Positions 7,571 through 14,203 of a stretch of DNA of 20,817 bases are shown one piece after another. Source of the stretch: JBBRUG01 sp038247995 (lineage in GTDB: Bacteria; Chloroflexota; Chloroflexia; Chloroflexales; Chloroflexaceae); NCBI GenBank assembly GCA_038247995.1, contig JBBRUG010000065.1, positions 1 through 20,817 of the forward strand, written 5' to 3'. A program made the translations under genes and the position numbers. Position 1 is the stretch's first letter. Every line of letters begins with the position of its first letter. The notes below the pieces were generated by a model. The model was given only the letters and a program-made list of their open reading frames with translations. It was not told the origin of the DNA and did not search any database.

Positions 7571-8983
7571 CTAATGCGGCACCCCACCCTCCGGAATGGG
7601 CGTCACATACGGCTTACCGCGCTTCTTCTCGGCAAACTCGGCCTGCGCAGCGGCGAGAACATCTGGCTGTGTAAAGAGATCCAGACCGGTCAGGGCCATA
7701 CCCTTGGCCGCAAGCAGCATCCCCTTCATCCCAATACTTGACCCCGACGAAGCAACGATCTGCCAGCTATGGCCGGGCGTACCGAACGGCCAGCAGGCGG
7801 TCGTGATCTGCGCTGTCGGCGTGATCTGGCTCACGTCGCCCACTTCAGTCGAGCCGGGCAGCACGATCGGCGCCTCGCTATGCGGCAAAATCTCGCCCCA
7901 GAGCGGCGTCTCCGCCGCCACCGGATCAAGTTTGGCCGTAGTGAGCCGCTGATTGAGCGCCACTGCATTCAGCACTGTTCCCGGCGCAAATGTCGCCTGG
8001 AGCTGTTTGGCGAACGCCTGCTCCTCCGCATCGAAGGTGATCGGCCCAACCACCTGGAGCTTTTCGAGCATCAGCCGGGAGAGTGTGTGGTTCGGCAGCA
8101 TTTCGTAGCAACCGGTGACAAAATCAACATCGTAGGTTGTGCCGCTCATCAGCGCCGCACCCTTGGCAATGTCGAGCATGCGCGCATACATCGCTTCAAC
8201 CTGATCGCGGCGCGGCGCCCGCACGTAGTACCAGATCTGCGCATACGCGGGCACCACGTTCGGCGCCTGCCCGCCGTGTGTGATCACGCTATGGATGCGC
8301 GCCTCAGGAATGACGTGCTCGCGCAAATAATTCACCCCGATGTCCATCAACTGCACGCCGTCGAGGGCGCTACGCCCGTTGTGCGGGTCGGCGGCGGCGT
8401 GCGACGTGACACCATGAAAGTTCACCTTGAACGAATTCATCGCCAACGAGGAACCGGCCCAGACTGTGTTGACATCGCCGGGATGCCAGGCAATCGCGGC
8501 GTCCAGGTCGTCGAACAAGCCCGCTTTGGCCATAAACGTCTTGCCGACGAGCGTTTCTTCAGCCGGACAGCCATAGAAGCGGATCGTGCCGGGCAGGTTA
8601 TTCGTCTCCAGCACAGTCTTGATCGCGAGCGCCGCGCCGAAACTGGCGACACCAAAGAGGTTATGCCCACAGCCGTGGCCGGGGCCGCCGCTATTGATCG
8701 GGTTGCGCTCGGTGCTGCATGTCTGCGAGAGGCCCGGCAGCGCATCATACTCACCCAGCACGCCAATGATCGGCTTACCGCTGCCCCAGGTGGCCACAAA
8801 CGCTGTCGGCAACTGGCCGACATTGCGCTCGACGCTGAACCCGGCCGCCTCGATCTGATCAGCGAGTAGATCGGCGGCGTAGCGTTCCTCCAAGGCAACT
8901 TCAGGGCGCTCCCAGATCTGGCGCGCCAGTTGAGACAACTTTGTTTCGTGCTCGTCGATGTACTCCAGGGCAGTGGTGTGCAT
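7571..8983 (-). CDS. M20-family amidohydrolase, AbgB-like (p-aminobenzoyl-glutamate hydrolase type)
   Basis: The 470-residue protein has the M20D metal-binding signatures: GHGCGHN (102-108, with H103, C105 and H107), PAEE (140-143) and WHPGD (H167). It also has a central dimerisation domain starting near VNFHGVTSHAAADPHNGRSA. Length and the long interval between motifs match AbgB-like hydrolases rather than the shorter IAA-amino-acid hydrolases. Members cleave amide bonds of N-acyl amino acids or aminobenzoyl-glutamate; the actual substrate is unknown. ATG at 8983 is supported by GAGGAG on the minus strand. That ribosome-binding site lies inside a 13-base palindrome (8983-8995) that includes the start codon. 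The gene stands alone, with a 398-bp gap upstream. Confidence 0.9.
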   Translation of the reverse strand: MHTTALEYIDEHETKLSQLARQIWERPEVALEERYAADLLADQIEAAGFSVERNVGQLPTAFVATWGSGKPIIGVLGEYDALPGLSQTCSTERNPINSGGPGHGCGHNLFGVASFGAALAIKTVLETNNLPGTIRFYGCPAEETLVGKTFMAKAGLFDDLDAAIAWHPGDVNTVWAGSSLAMNSFKVNFHGVTSHAAADPHNGRSALDGVQLMDIGVNYLREHVIPEARIHSVITHGGQAPNVVPAYAQIWYYVRAPRRDQVEAMYARMLDIAKGAALMSGTTYDVDFVTGCYEMLPNHTLSRLMLEKLQVVGPITFDAEEQAFAKQLQATFAPGTVLNAVALNQRLTTAKLDPVAAETPLWGEILPHSEAPIVLPGSTEVGDVSQITPTAQITTACWPFGTPGHSWQIVASSGSSIGMKGMLLAAKGMALTGLDLFTQPDVLAAAQAEFAEKKRGKPYVTPIPEGGVPH

Positions 8984-9125
8984 GAGGACTCCTCAGGAAT
9001 GCAGAACAACGTGTGCCGCTCAGGCGACCGGTATGGGCCTACGCGCAGGCGGCGCACTGCATGGGAATGCGTGATCCTGCCTGCCGCCCGCGGCTTTACC
9101 AGTACACAGCTTTACGGTTATTGTA

Positions 9126-9131
9126 ATTATA
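9126..9131 (-). promoter_or_regulatory. Candidate -10 element (TATAAT) for the M20 gene
   Basis: On the minus strand a perfect TATAAT occurs in the only AT-rich patch (about 9115-9142) of the upstream gap, about 140 bp before the start codon. The -35 region (around TTTCAC, 16 bp upstream) is poor, so this is tentative. Confidence 0.35.
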
Positions 9132-9208
9132 CAATTCTTTGCCGGTTGTGAAACTGCACGCTCGGAGAAGCTGTCTGAAAGGGGGTTGGTGACGCAAGCT
9201 CCATGGCG

Positions 9209-9342
9209 CGCCTGCGCAGGCGGGCGTCCACGGCGTTGCGCCGGCTTTGCTGGGCGAGGTTCCCGCCGGCGCGGGAACGCCACGGCGGGAGTCGAATCTG
9301 CGCTACGCGGTGGCGCCACCCCTGCTCAGACAGTCTCTGAGC
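9209..9342. repeat. Cluster of four GC-rich palindromes in the M20-GT2 gap
   Basis: The 398-bp gap 8984-9381 holds no credible gene. It contains four perfect inverted repeats in 134 bp: CGCCTGCGCAGGCG (9209-9222); GTTCCCGC/GCGGGAAC around CGGC (9259-9278); GGTGGCGCCACC (9309-9320); and GCTCAGA/TCTGAGC around 5 bases (9324-9342). The last is the likely terminator side of the minus-strand glycosyltransferase gene. The first two resemble REP-type elements. Confidence 0.6.
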
Positions 9343-9381
9343 CGCATCGCCTGCCGCTTGCCACCTGGTTCCTGCAACTTA

Positions 9382-10254
9382 TCACCGGCTCAATACCCCA
9401 TCGCGCAGGCCACGCAGATAAGCCCGCACGGCCGCGAAACGACGCCGGCGCACCAGGCGCCAGAGCTGCCGCAGAGCGCTGCCGGTGCGGTACGGCCCGA
9501 TCAACGGCCACTGCCAGAGGCGGGCGTGCTTCCGAAAATATTGCACACTACTGCGAGCCATCTGATAGCGTTCGTTGGGCGAATCGCTACCTCCCGACGA
9601 CTGCGCAACCTTGTGGTACATCGCGGCACGCGGCTCGACGAGCACCTTGAGCCCGGCGCGATAGGCCCGCAAGCAGTAGTCGCTATCCTCGTAATACATA
9701 AAAAAGCGCTCGTCGAAGAGGCCCACTCGCTCTAGCGCCGCACGGCTAGCGAGCATCCCACAGCCAGTGATAAAGTCGGCCGGAAAAGCGACCGCCATGG
9801 GCGGAGTTTCAAAGCGGCGCACTTCGAGCAGCAGCGGGCGCAGCATTCCGCCAAGCCACCAGATCTGCTCTGGCGCCGCGGCATAATAGATCGCCGGGGC
9901 GACCAGCGCGGCGCCGTGATCTTCAGCAGCGCGCACCAGCAGATCGATTGTATCGGGGGCGAGCGTCGTATCATTATTTGCGAGGAAGACATAGTCGGCG
10001 CCGTGGGCAAGGGCGTGGCGCAACCCGACATTCATCCCGCCGGCAAAGCCCAGGTTGGCCGCGTTGATGAGCTGTGTCGCCTGCGGAAATGCGGTGGCGA
10101 TCGCCTCAGTTGAACCGTCGCTGGAGCCATTATCCACCACGACAAGCGCTAAACGCGGGTAGCGCAGCCGTACACATGACGCAAGAAACGCCAGCGTGTC
10201 ATCCTTGCGGTTCCAATTCAGCGTTATGATCGCTACCAGCGGCTGGACGGGCAT
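9382..10254 (-). CDS. Glycosyltransferase family 2 protein (WbbL/rhamnosyltransferase-like)
   Basis: The 290-residue cytoplasmic or membrane-associated enzyme has a GT-A fold. IITLNWNRKDDTLAFL opens the domain, DNGSSDGS (41-48) binds the nucleotide-sugar, and the DxD-equivalent is NND (93-95). ERVGLFDERFFMYYEDSDYCLRA contains the catalytic acidic region (E189/D190). This arrangement is typical of rhamnosyltransferase-like GT2 enzymes that build surface polysaccharide. The basic C-terminal 50 residues (RRRRFAAVRAYLRG) may contact membrane. ATG at 10254 has AGGAAG 7 bases upstream. No other polysaccharide genes are adjacent, so the acceptor is unknown. Confidence 0.9.
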   Translation of the reverse strand: MPVQPLVAIITLNWNRKDDTLAFLASCVRLRYPRLALVVVDNGSSDGSTEAIATAFPQATQLINAANLGFAGGMNVGLRHALAHGADYVFLANNDTTLAPDTIDLLVRAAEDHGAALVAPAIYYAAAPEQIWWLGGMLRPLLLEVRRFETPPMAVAFPADFITGCGMLASRAALERVGLFDERFFMYYEDSDYCLRAYRAGLKVLVEPRAAMYHKVAQSSGGSDSPNERYQMARSSVQYFRKHARLWQWPLIGPYRTGSALRQLWRLVRRRRFAAVRAYLRGLRDGVLSR

Positions 10255-10320
10255 GATAAGGCTTCCTGATCAGACTCAGCGCGCAAAAGCGCAGCTATGA
10301 TAGCACAAGGCCATCATGGA

Positions 10321-10356
10321 CTGGTGGTTTGACGACTTCGCTGCCAAACCCACCAG
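10321..10356. other. Hairpin upstream of the tRNA promoter
   Basis: CTGGTGGTTTG (10321-10331) pairs with CAAACCCACCAG (10345-10356), leaving one bulged C. It lies in the gap between the divergent GT2 gene and tRNA-Asn, ending 14 bp before the tRNA -35 box. The function is unknown; an insulating terminator or regulator site is possible. Confidence 0.4.
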
Positions 10357-10369
10357 CATACAACCAAAT

Positions 10370-10397
10370 TTGACAAGCAGTGAAGTTCTGCTATACT
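10370..10397 (+). promoter_or_regulatory. Sigma-70 promoter of tRNA-Asn
   Basis: A consensus TTGACA (10370-10375) is followed after 16 bp by TATACT (10392-10397), five of six matching the -10 consensus. Transcription would start near 10404 and give an 84-nt leader that contains the tRNA-like fragment at 10447-10471. Confidence 0.7.
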
Positions 10398-10446
10398 CAG
10401 GGCGTTGTGTCGATAATATGCAACACTTCGTTAAGACTAAACTCAG

Positions 10447-10471
10447 TGACTGTTAATCAGAGGGTTCATGG
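10447..10471 (+). repeat. Partial copy of tRNA-Asn (anticodon arm to T-arm) in the tRNA leader
   Basis: Bases 10447-10471 match 10515-10539 of the tRNA gene at 24 of 25 positions (one G-to-A), offset by exactly 68 bp. The copy spans the anticodon loop with the GTT anticodon, the 3' anticodon stem, the variable loop and the start of the T arm. It then decays (a weaker match runs to about 10477). The 5' half of a tRNA is not recognisable before it. It may be a degraded tandem tRNA copy or the trace of recombination at the tRNA; see findings. Confidence 0.85.
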
Positions 10472-10487
10472 TCTGAAGTAGAACTGA

Positions 10488-10562
10488 TCCCCGATAGCTC
10501 AACGGTAGAGCATCTGACTGTTAATCAGAGGGTTCGTGGTTCGAATCCACGTCGGGGAGCCA
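10488..10562 (+). tRNA. tRNA-Asn (anticodon GTT)
   Basis: All arms fold: acceptor TCCCCGA (10488-10494) with TCGGGGA (10552-10558); D stem GCTC/GAGC; anticodon stem TCTGA/TCAGA around CTGTTAA, with GTT at 10520-10522; T stem CGTGG/CCACG around TTCGAAT; discriminator G10559; and an encoded CCA at 10560-10562. The variable loop has five bases. It is single, not clustered, and has its own promoter. The downstream DNA is accessory-like, in keeping with tRNA genes as common insertion points, although no integrase is seen. Confidence 0.97.
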
Positions 10563-10575
10563 AATCACCTTACCA

Positions 10576-10722
10576 TACCTATGGCAGACTTCCTCCATAG
10601 GTACAATCTTCTATTGTTCAGGTACTTCACGCAGCGTTAGCTTTAGGCTTACGCAAAGCGCCGGGGGGGGCCTGGGCTGCTACAACAATAGGCCAGTTTC
10701 CGAGGCCAACCTATTGTTGTAG
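10576..10722 (+). ncRNA. Candidate structured RNA segment downstream of tRNA-Asn
   Basis: Three consecutive inverted repeats occur with no open frame. These are TACCTATGG/CCATAGGTA (10576-10584, 10595-10603), GCGTTAGC/GCTTACGC with one mismatch (10634-10641, 10647-10654), and CTACAACAATAGG/CCTATTGTTGTAG (10680-10692, 10710-10722). An intrinsic terminator follows at 10744. The first hairpin plus the adjacent U-rich stretch may simply end the tRNA transcript. That all three belong to one small RNA, or to a processed tRNA trailer, is inference. No good separate promoter is seen. Confidence 0.3.
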
Positions 10723-10743
10723 GGGGTATAACTGCCCAAGCAG

Positions 10744-10775
10744 ACCCCGTCGCATTCGCGGCGGGGTTTTGCTTT
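10744..10775 (+). terminator. Rho-independent terminator
   Basis: ACCCCGTCGC (10744-10753) pairs with GCGGCGGGGT (10758-10767) around the loop ATTC, with one G-U pair, followed by TTTGCTTT. The U-rich tail lies on the plus strand, so it ends a plus-strand transcript; the only candidate upstream is the tRNA-Asn/structured RNA unit. Confidence 0.75.
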
Positions 10776-10857
10776 GCCCCGCTCCAAGTCAACGCTGCGC
10801 CACGGCCCGTGCGCGGGGCCGTCGTCCGTCGGCGAACAAATTGTCGATCACGCCTTG

Positions 10858-11139
10858 CTAGGCAGGGATACGCTGCGGCACGTACTCGAACTCGGCGCGT
10901 GGCGACATCGGCGCCGGTTGGAAGAGCATGGTAAACGCTTCCTCCTCGTTCACCCCCAGCGCGTCCGCCCAGGCCCGCGCCATCCGCCAAGCCCGTGGGC
11001 CACTGGCGCGGTTATGGCCCGCCGTGAGCCGCGATAGCGGCTCCTGGGCGATGCCGGCGCGCTCCGCCAGTTCCCTGCGCAACAATCCGGTGCGATCGAG
11101 GTGGCGCTTGCCGTCCGCGGAAAACTTGTAGAAGTTCAT
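10858..11139 (-). CDS. XRE-like helix-turn-helix protein
   Basis: The 93-residue product contains a probable HTH_XRE core: GLLRRELAERAGIAQEPLSRLTAG (helix-turn-helix region, about residues 18-41), followed by RAWRMARAWADALGVNEEEAF, the usual closing helices. The C-terminal 25 residues are proline-rich. It would be a small DNA-binding regulator. ATG at 11139 is preferred over the in-frame GTG at 11148 because GAGG lies at usable spacing for the ATG. No toxin or phage partner is adjacent. Its promoter spacer contains an imperfect dyad that could be its own operator. Confidence 0.75.
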   Translation of the reverse strand: MNFYKFSADGKRHLDRTGLLRRELAERAGIAQEPLSRLTAGHNRASGPRAWRMARAWADALGVNEEEAFTMLFQPAPMSPRAEFEYVPQRIPA

Positions 11140-11173
11140 CCTCGTCACCTCGTGAGATCAAACCGTTCCGCAA

Positions 11174-11203
11174 ATAATAGCACTTGCGCTCATATATTGT
11201 CAA
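11174..11203 (-). promoter_or_regulatory. Promoter of the XRE-like gene
   Basis: On the minus strand TTGACA (11198-11203) is followed after 18 bp by TATTAT (11174-11179). The spacer contains AGCGCAAGTGCT, an imperfect palindrome that suits autoregulation by a small HTH dimer. The leader is short, about 25-30 nt. Confidence 0.6.
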
Positions 11204-11304
11204 AAATGGCATTGGCGCATGCACAAAAGCCGGTGCTGCAACACCGTAGCCGCCTGTGGGTATGTGTTTCTCTATCAATCGGTCTTTCGATCCGCTGCCA
11301 CCGC

Positions 11305-11333
11305 TTCAAAACCTATCTGAAGCATGCTATGAT
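11305..11333 (+). promoter_or_regulatory. Candidate promoter of the CHAT-remnant gene
   Basis: TTCAAA (11305-11310) and TATGAT (11328-11333) are spaced by 17 bp. This would give a leader of about 80 nt before ATG 11423. Moderate matches only. Confidence 0.35.
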
Positions 11334-11422
11334 TGCTCTGCTCGGCCCGCGCCGCCTGCCAGCGCCTCAGCGAGCGAGCAACGGGTATTCGCCGCGCCCT
11401 CGGCGCGCAGCGGTCTGCTGCG

Positions 11423-12286
11423 ATGCCAACCACCGATCACTGCGCTTTCATCCTGCGCCTGCGCCGCTCGGCGCCGGGCCGCTACGCGGTCACGGTGCAG
11501 TTCGCCGCCCCCAGCGCTGTCACCGACGCCGACCTGCTCGGTGGGGCGACGCCGGAGATTGATCTGCGCCTGGAACCGTTGCGCGCTGCCGGCGCTGAGG
11601 CCGCCGCGATCGGGCGGGCGTTGAGTGAACAGGTATTCGCCGCTCGTCCCCTCTATGGTGCATACGTCAAAGCCACCACGCTGGCCGACAGCATCGGCCT
11701 TCCGCTGCGCATCCGCCTCGACCGCGACCCGACCGACGCCGAACTGCACAGCCTGCCCTGGGAACTGCTGCGCGACCCTGACGATGCGGATCACCTCGCC
11801 TTCAGCGAGACGGCGCTGCTCTCGCGGTTGCTGCCCACGGCCACCCCACGGCTCCTGCGTCGGCCACAGCGCGCTGCCCTCCGCGCCTGCATCGCCGTCG
11901 CCGCCCCCACCGATCTCGCCGGCTGGTCACTGGCCGCTATCGACGCCGACGAGGAGATCCGCAACGCCCGCGCAGCCCTCGGCGCACGCCGCCTGCATTG
12001 CCCCATCAGTGCCCGCTCTGACACGCAGCGCCCGCCCAGCGCCCGCCCAGCGCCCGCAGCGCCGCCGGCGCCCGCTCTGACACGCAGCGCCCGCCCAGCG
12101 CCCGCAGCGCCGCCGGCGCAGGCGCCGCTCCCGACGCCCCGCCGACCCGTCAGCGTAACCCATTGCCCCGCCGTGGCAGCCCTCAGTGTCCATCCTCGAA
12201 CAACCCCAGGTCGTACTGGCCACCCGGCAGGCCGCGCCGCGCCCGGCAGATCGGACACAAGCTCGGCCCCTCCTTGCGGCGCTTGA
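11423..12286 (+). pseudogene. Truncated CHAT-domain protein
   Basis: Residues 1 to about 190 read like the N-terminal half of a bacterial CHAT (caspase HetF associated with TPR) peptidase domain. LPLRIRLDRDPTDAELHSLPWELLRDP, an LLSRLLPTATP stretch and ACIAVAAPTDLAGWSLAAIDADEEIRNARAAL are all in the expected order. The second half, which should carry the catalytic His (HGS-like) and Cys, is absent. After about 12000 the frame continues only into Ala/Pro/Arg-rich repeats and then runs antisense through the GIY-YIG gene. The start is ATG 11423 because homology begins there; no Shine-Dalgarno sequence is evident and an in-frame opening to 11333 has no support. Full-length members are usually several hundred residues, often fused to NACHT or TPR domains. 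I infer a non-functional remnant. Confidence 0.65.
12011..12117. repeat. Imperfect tandem duplication at the CHAT breakpoint
   Basis: A unit beginning GCCCGCTCTGACACGCAG occurs at 12011-12069 (59 bp) and 12070-12117 (48 bp). The longer copy contains an extra 11-bp CCAGCGCCCGC repeat. The region is built from CCAGCGCCCGC-type words and marks where recognisable CHAT homology ends. Confidence 0.85.
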
Positions 12287-12500
12287 GCCGGCGTTCGAGC
12301 GCCTGGTCGCCCGGCCACACGCGCACCAGTTGCCAGCCCACGCCGCGCCGGGCCAGCTCGCGCATCAGCGCCGCCGCCGCGCTGCCACCGCGCCGGTGGG
12401 TGTCCAGGCGCGCGCTGAGGTTCTGAGCGTAGCCGAGATAATGGCGGGCCTGCCCGCGTGGGTTGGCCAGGTTGCCGATCGGCGCATCGAAGTGGAGCAA
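12183..12500 (-). CDS. GIY-YIG nuclease-like protein with damaged or unusual start
   Basis: The frame encodes LLHFDAPIGNLANPRGQARHYLGYAQNLSARLDTH, matching small GIY-YIG proteins. YLG (21-23) is the YIG element, R31 is the expected catalytic Arg, and E69 in LERRLKRRKE is the metal ligand. A CPIC pair (C82, C85) near the C-terminus recurs in this subfamily. The GIY-equivalent residues (VVY) lie just upstream in the same frame at 12501-12509, but no ATG, GTG or TTG precedes them before an in-frame stop at 12534-12536. The first possible start is TTG at 12500, which would drop the motif. A nearby ATG (12527-12529) is one frame off, so a 1-nt frameshift near the 5' end is plausible. The gene is antisense to the tail of the CHAT remnant. 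Confidence 0.6.
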   Translation of the reverse strand: MLHFDAPIGNLANPRGQARHYLGYAQNLSARLDTHRRGGSAAAALMRELARRGVGWQLVRVWPGDQALERRLKRRKEGPSLCPICRARRGLPGGQYDLGLFEDGH

Positions 12501-13020
12501 ATAGACGACGCCGGAGGATTGCTCCCATACGGATCAAGGTAAGGATTTCCGCCGGGTCAGCCCGCACCCCAAACCCCGCTCCCAGAGCGGGAGCGGGGTT
12601 TCGGACAGCATCAGGACAAGGAATCTGCGGCGCCCCCCCTGCCTCTCAGGTGTAGGGTGTTTGAAACACTGGCGGCTTTTTCGGCATCAGGAAGCGGAAA
12701 ATGGCACCCATCATACTGCAAGTACTTTTCCGCATTGCAAAGCCATCCGACGAAAAACTCTATCCCTGAAAGCCCCCCTGCTCCCCGTTCATGGGCGGAC
12801 AGAAACCCACGGACACGTTGGGATCTCCTGCGTCCGTACGAACTCAGTCCCCCTGCTCCCCGTGTGGAAGCAGGGGGTAAGCATATTGTGCCGGGCATCC
12901 CCGCCTACCTGCGCTACCAACGCGCCCAGCGCAGCAGCAGCCGAACTCAAGGCGCTTGATCTTCGTTGCCAAAACTACGTAACCACCATGTACCTGTGAA
13001 CTTGATACAAAGGAGTCGCT
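12501..13020. other. Gene-free repeat-rich gap
   Basis: No convincing gene is present in these 520 bp. The gap holds the 5' remnant of the GIY-YIG frame, the REP-like palindrome at 12565-12642, and two copies of CCCCCTGCTCCCCGT (12774-12788 and 12849-12863). The second copy forms a hairpin with AGCAGGGGG at 12869-12877. A third copy of the 15-mer lies inside the restriction-modification gene at 17954-17968. The final 60 bp lead into a strong ribosome-binding site for the secreted protein, with no clear promoter. Confidence 0.6.
12565..12642. repeat. REP-like palindromic element, intergenic copy
   Basis: Its core is a 13-bp perfect stem, AAACCCCGCTCCC (12571-12583) and GGGAGCGGGGTTT (12589-12601), around AGAGC. 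The 78-bp element aligns to 17883-17961 with about six substitutions and one C indel. The second copy lies inside the coding sequence of the large restriction-modification gene. Confidence 0.9.
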
Positions 13021-13998
13021 ATGCCCGCTCGCATGCTGCCCGCCCTCATGTTACTACTCGTGCTATTCGTCATCACCCCCAGCGCCCCCGCCGCCGCCCA
13101 GGGCGAGCGGTGTTTCACCGAGACCGGCCAATGTATTGCCGGGCCGATCCGCACCTACTGGGAGCGCAACGGCGGCCTGGCCGTCTTCGGTTTCCCCATC
13201 ACCGCCCAGGCTCAGGAAGTCGTCGAGGGACGTGCGCTCCAGGTGCAGTGGTTCGAGCGCGACCGCCTGGAGATTCAGGCCGACGGCCTGGTGACGGCCG
13301 GACGGCTCGGCGTCGAGCGGTTGGAGCAGCTTGGCACGCCCTGGACGCAGGGCAGTAACGCGCCGGCGGGTCAGGGGTGCAGCGCCTTTCCAGAGACGGG
13401 CTACCAGGTCTGCGGCGCGTTTGCGGCCTATTGGCGGGCGAACGGTGGGTTGGAACGCTTCGGCTTTCCAGTGACGGGCGCGTTCCAGACGGTACTCGAA
13501 GGCCAGACCTACACGGTACAATACTTTGAGCGTCGGCGCTTCGAATTGCACCCCGAGATCGCCCCCGACGCGGTGCTGCTCGGCCTGCTCGGGCGTGAGG
13601 TGCGTGAGGCCGGCCAGAGCGCGCCGCCTGCGCCACAACCGCCTACGCCGCAGCCCACTCCACCGCCGGCAACGCTTCCGCCAAGCTACAACAACTGCCA
13701 GGCCGATCCGAATGCCGCCCAGGCGCCGAACTTTCCAATTCGCATCACCAACATCAACAAGCAAGCTGAAACTGTGACGCTGCGCAACGAGAGCGATCAG
13801 GCGATCAATCTTGCTGGCTGGATTATGTGCAGCGTACGCGGTAATCAGCGCCACGACGGCATTGGTGGTGCCCTTGCACCGGGCGAACAGCGGGTTTTCC
13901 CTTACACCGGCTCAGGCACGATCTGGAACAACAGCGCAAACGATCCCGGCGCGCTCTATGATTCTCAGGGTCGGCTCGTCAGTTATTGGCCGGATTGA
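13021..13998 (+). CDS. Secreted protein with two YW...FGFP repeats and C-terminal lamin-tail-like domain
   Basis: The 325-residue product has a Sec signal peptide (hydrophobic residues 6-20, cleavage near AAAQG at 24-28). Two homologous modules follow, residues about 31-108 and 120-192. Each contains CF/F-E-TG, a Cys pair-like start, YWxxNGGLxxFGFPxT, and WFER/YFERxRxE. Such modules recur in secreted Chloroflexota proteins; their ligand is unknown. A proline-rich linker (198-222) leads to a C-terminal domain (225-325) with VTLRNESDQAINLAGWIM and LAPGEQRVF blocks, as in lamin-tail (LTD) domains. AAAGGAGT gives a strong ribosome-binding site. The protein probably acts outside the cell or at the envelope. 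It is transcribed alone and ends at a strong palindromic terminator. Confidence 0.85.
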   Translation: MPARMLPALMLLLVLFVITPSAPAAAQGERCFTETGQCIAGPIRTYWERNGGLAVFGFPITAQAQEVVEGRALQVQWFERDRLEIQADGLVTAGRLGVERLEQLGTPWTQGSNAPAGQGCSAFPETGYQVCGAFAAYWRANGGLERFGFPVTGAFQTVLEGQTYTVQYFERRRFELHPEIAPDAVLLGLLGREVREAGQSAPPAPQPPTPQPTPPPATLPPSYNNCQADPNAAQAPNFPIRITNINKQAETVTLRNESDQAINLAGWIMCSVRGNQRHDGIGGALAPGEQRVFPYTGSGTIWNNSANDPGALYDSQGRLVSYWPD

Positions 13999-14055
13999 CT
14001 CGGCCACGTCTCGGTTCGTGCGCCTCTGGCGCGTAGAGACGGCAGCACGTAGAGC

Positions 14056-14101
14056 CAAACCAGACGAGCCGTGCGGAATATTCCGCACGGCTCGTTGTTT
14101 G
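14056..14101. terminator. Bidirectional terminator: 32-bp perfect palindrome
   Basis: Bases 14064-14095 form a perfect 32-bp palindrome centred on GGAATATTCC, with 16-base arms. After a small interior loop the stem is extended by CAAAC (14056-14060) and GTTTG (14097-14101). TTGTTT follows on the plus strand, and A/C-rich DNA opposite gives U-containing sequence on the minus strand. It separates the convergent secreted-protein and MerR genes. Confidence 0.8.
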
Positions 14102-14142
14102 CCCAGTGTATACACATACGGACTACGTTGGGCATGGGGCGC

Positions 14143-14184
14143 ACTGTGCGGCCTGCTGCCTGCCGCGTGCCTACTGCGTCCTGA
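14143..14184. repeat. Degenerate period-7 repeat
   Basis: Six abutting 7-bp blocks share TGC (or TGA in the last) at positions 5-7, such as GGCCTGC, TGCCTGC and CTACTGC. It is weak alone but shares its period with the arrays at 4447 and 15826. It lies between the terminator palindrome and the end of the MerR gene. Confidence 0.35.
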
Positions 14185-14203
14185 CCCTCGCCCGGCAAGC
14201 GCT

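Noticed and set aside
7769..8869. 366-residue plus-strand frame
   Set aside because: It is antisense to the M20 hydrolase, whose metal-binding motifs are intact; no motif or ribosome-binding site supports the plus-strand reading.
10447..10562. Confirmed integrated element at tRNA-Asn
   Set aside because: No integrase gene and no distal copy of the tRNA segment are visible, and the partial copy lies upstream only 68 bp away, so an island is only a hypothesis.
12657..12959. 100-residue plus-strand frame in the repeat-rich gap
   Set aside because: It is composed of repeat-derived Pro/Arg-rich text, lacks a ribosome-binding site and has no recognisable motif.
13063..13854. 263-residue minus-strand frame
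   Set aside because: It is antisense to the secreted lamin-tail protein, whose signal peptide, repeats and strong ribosome-binding site are convincing.
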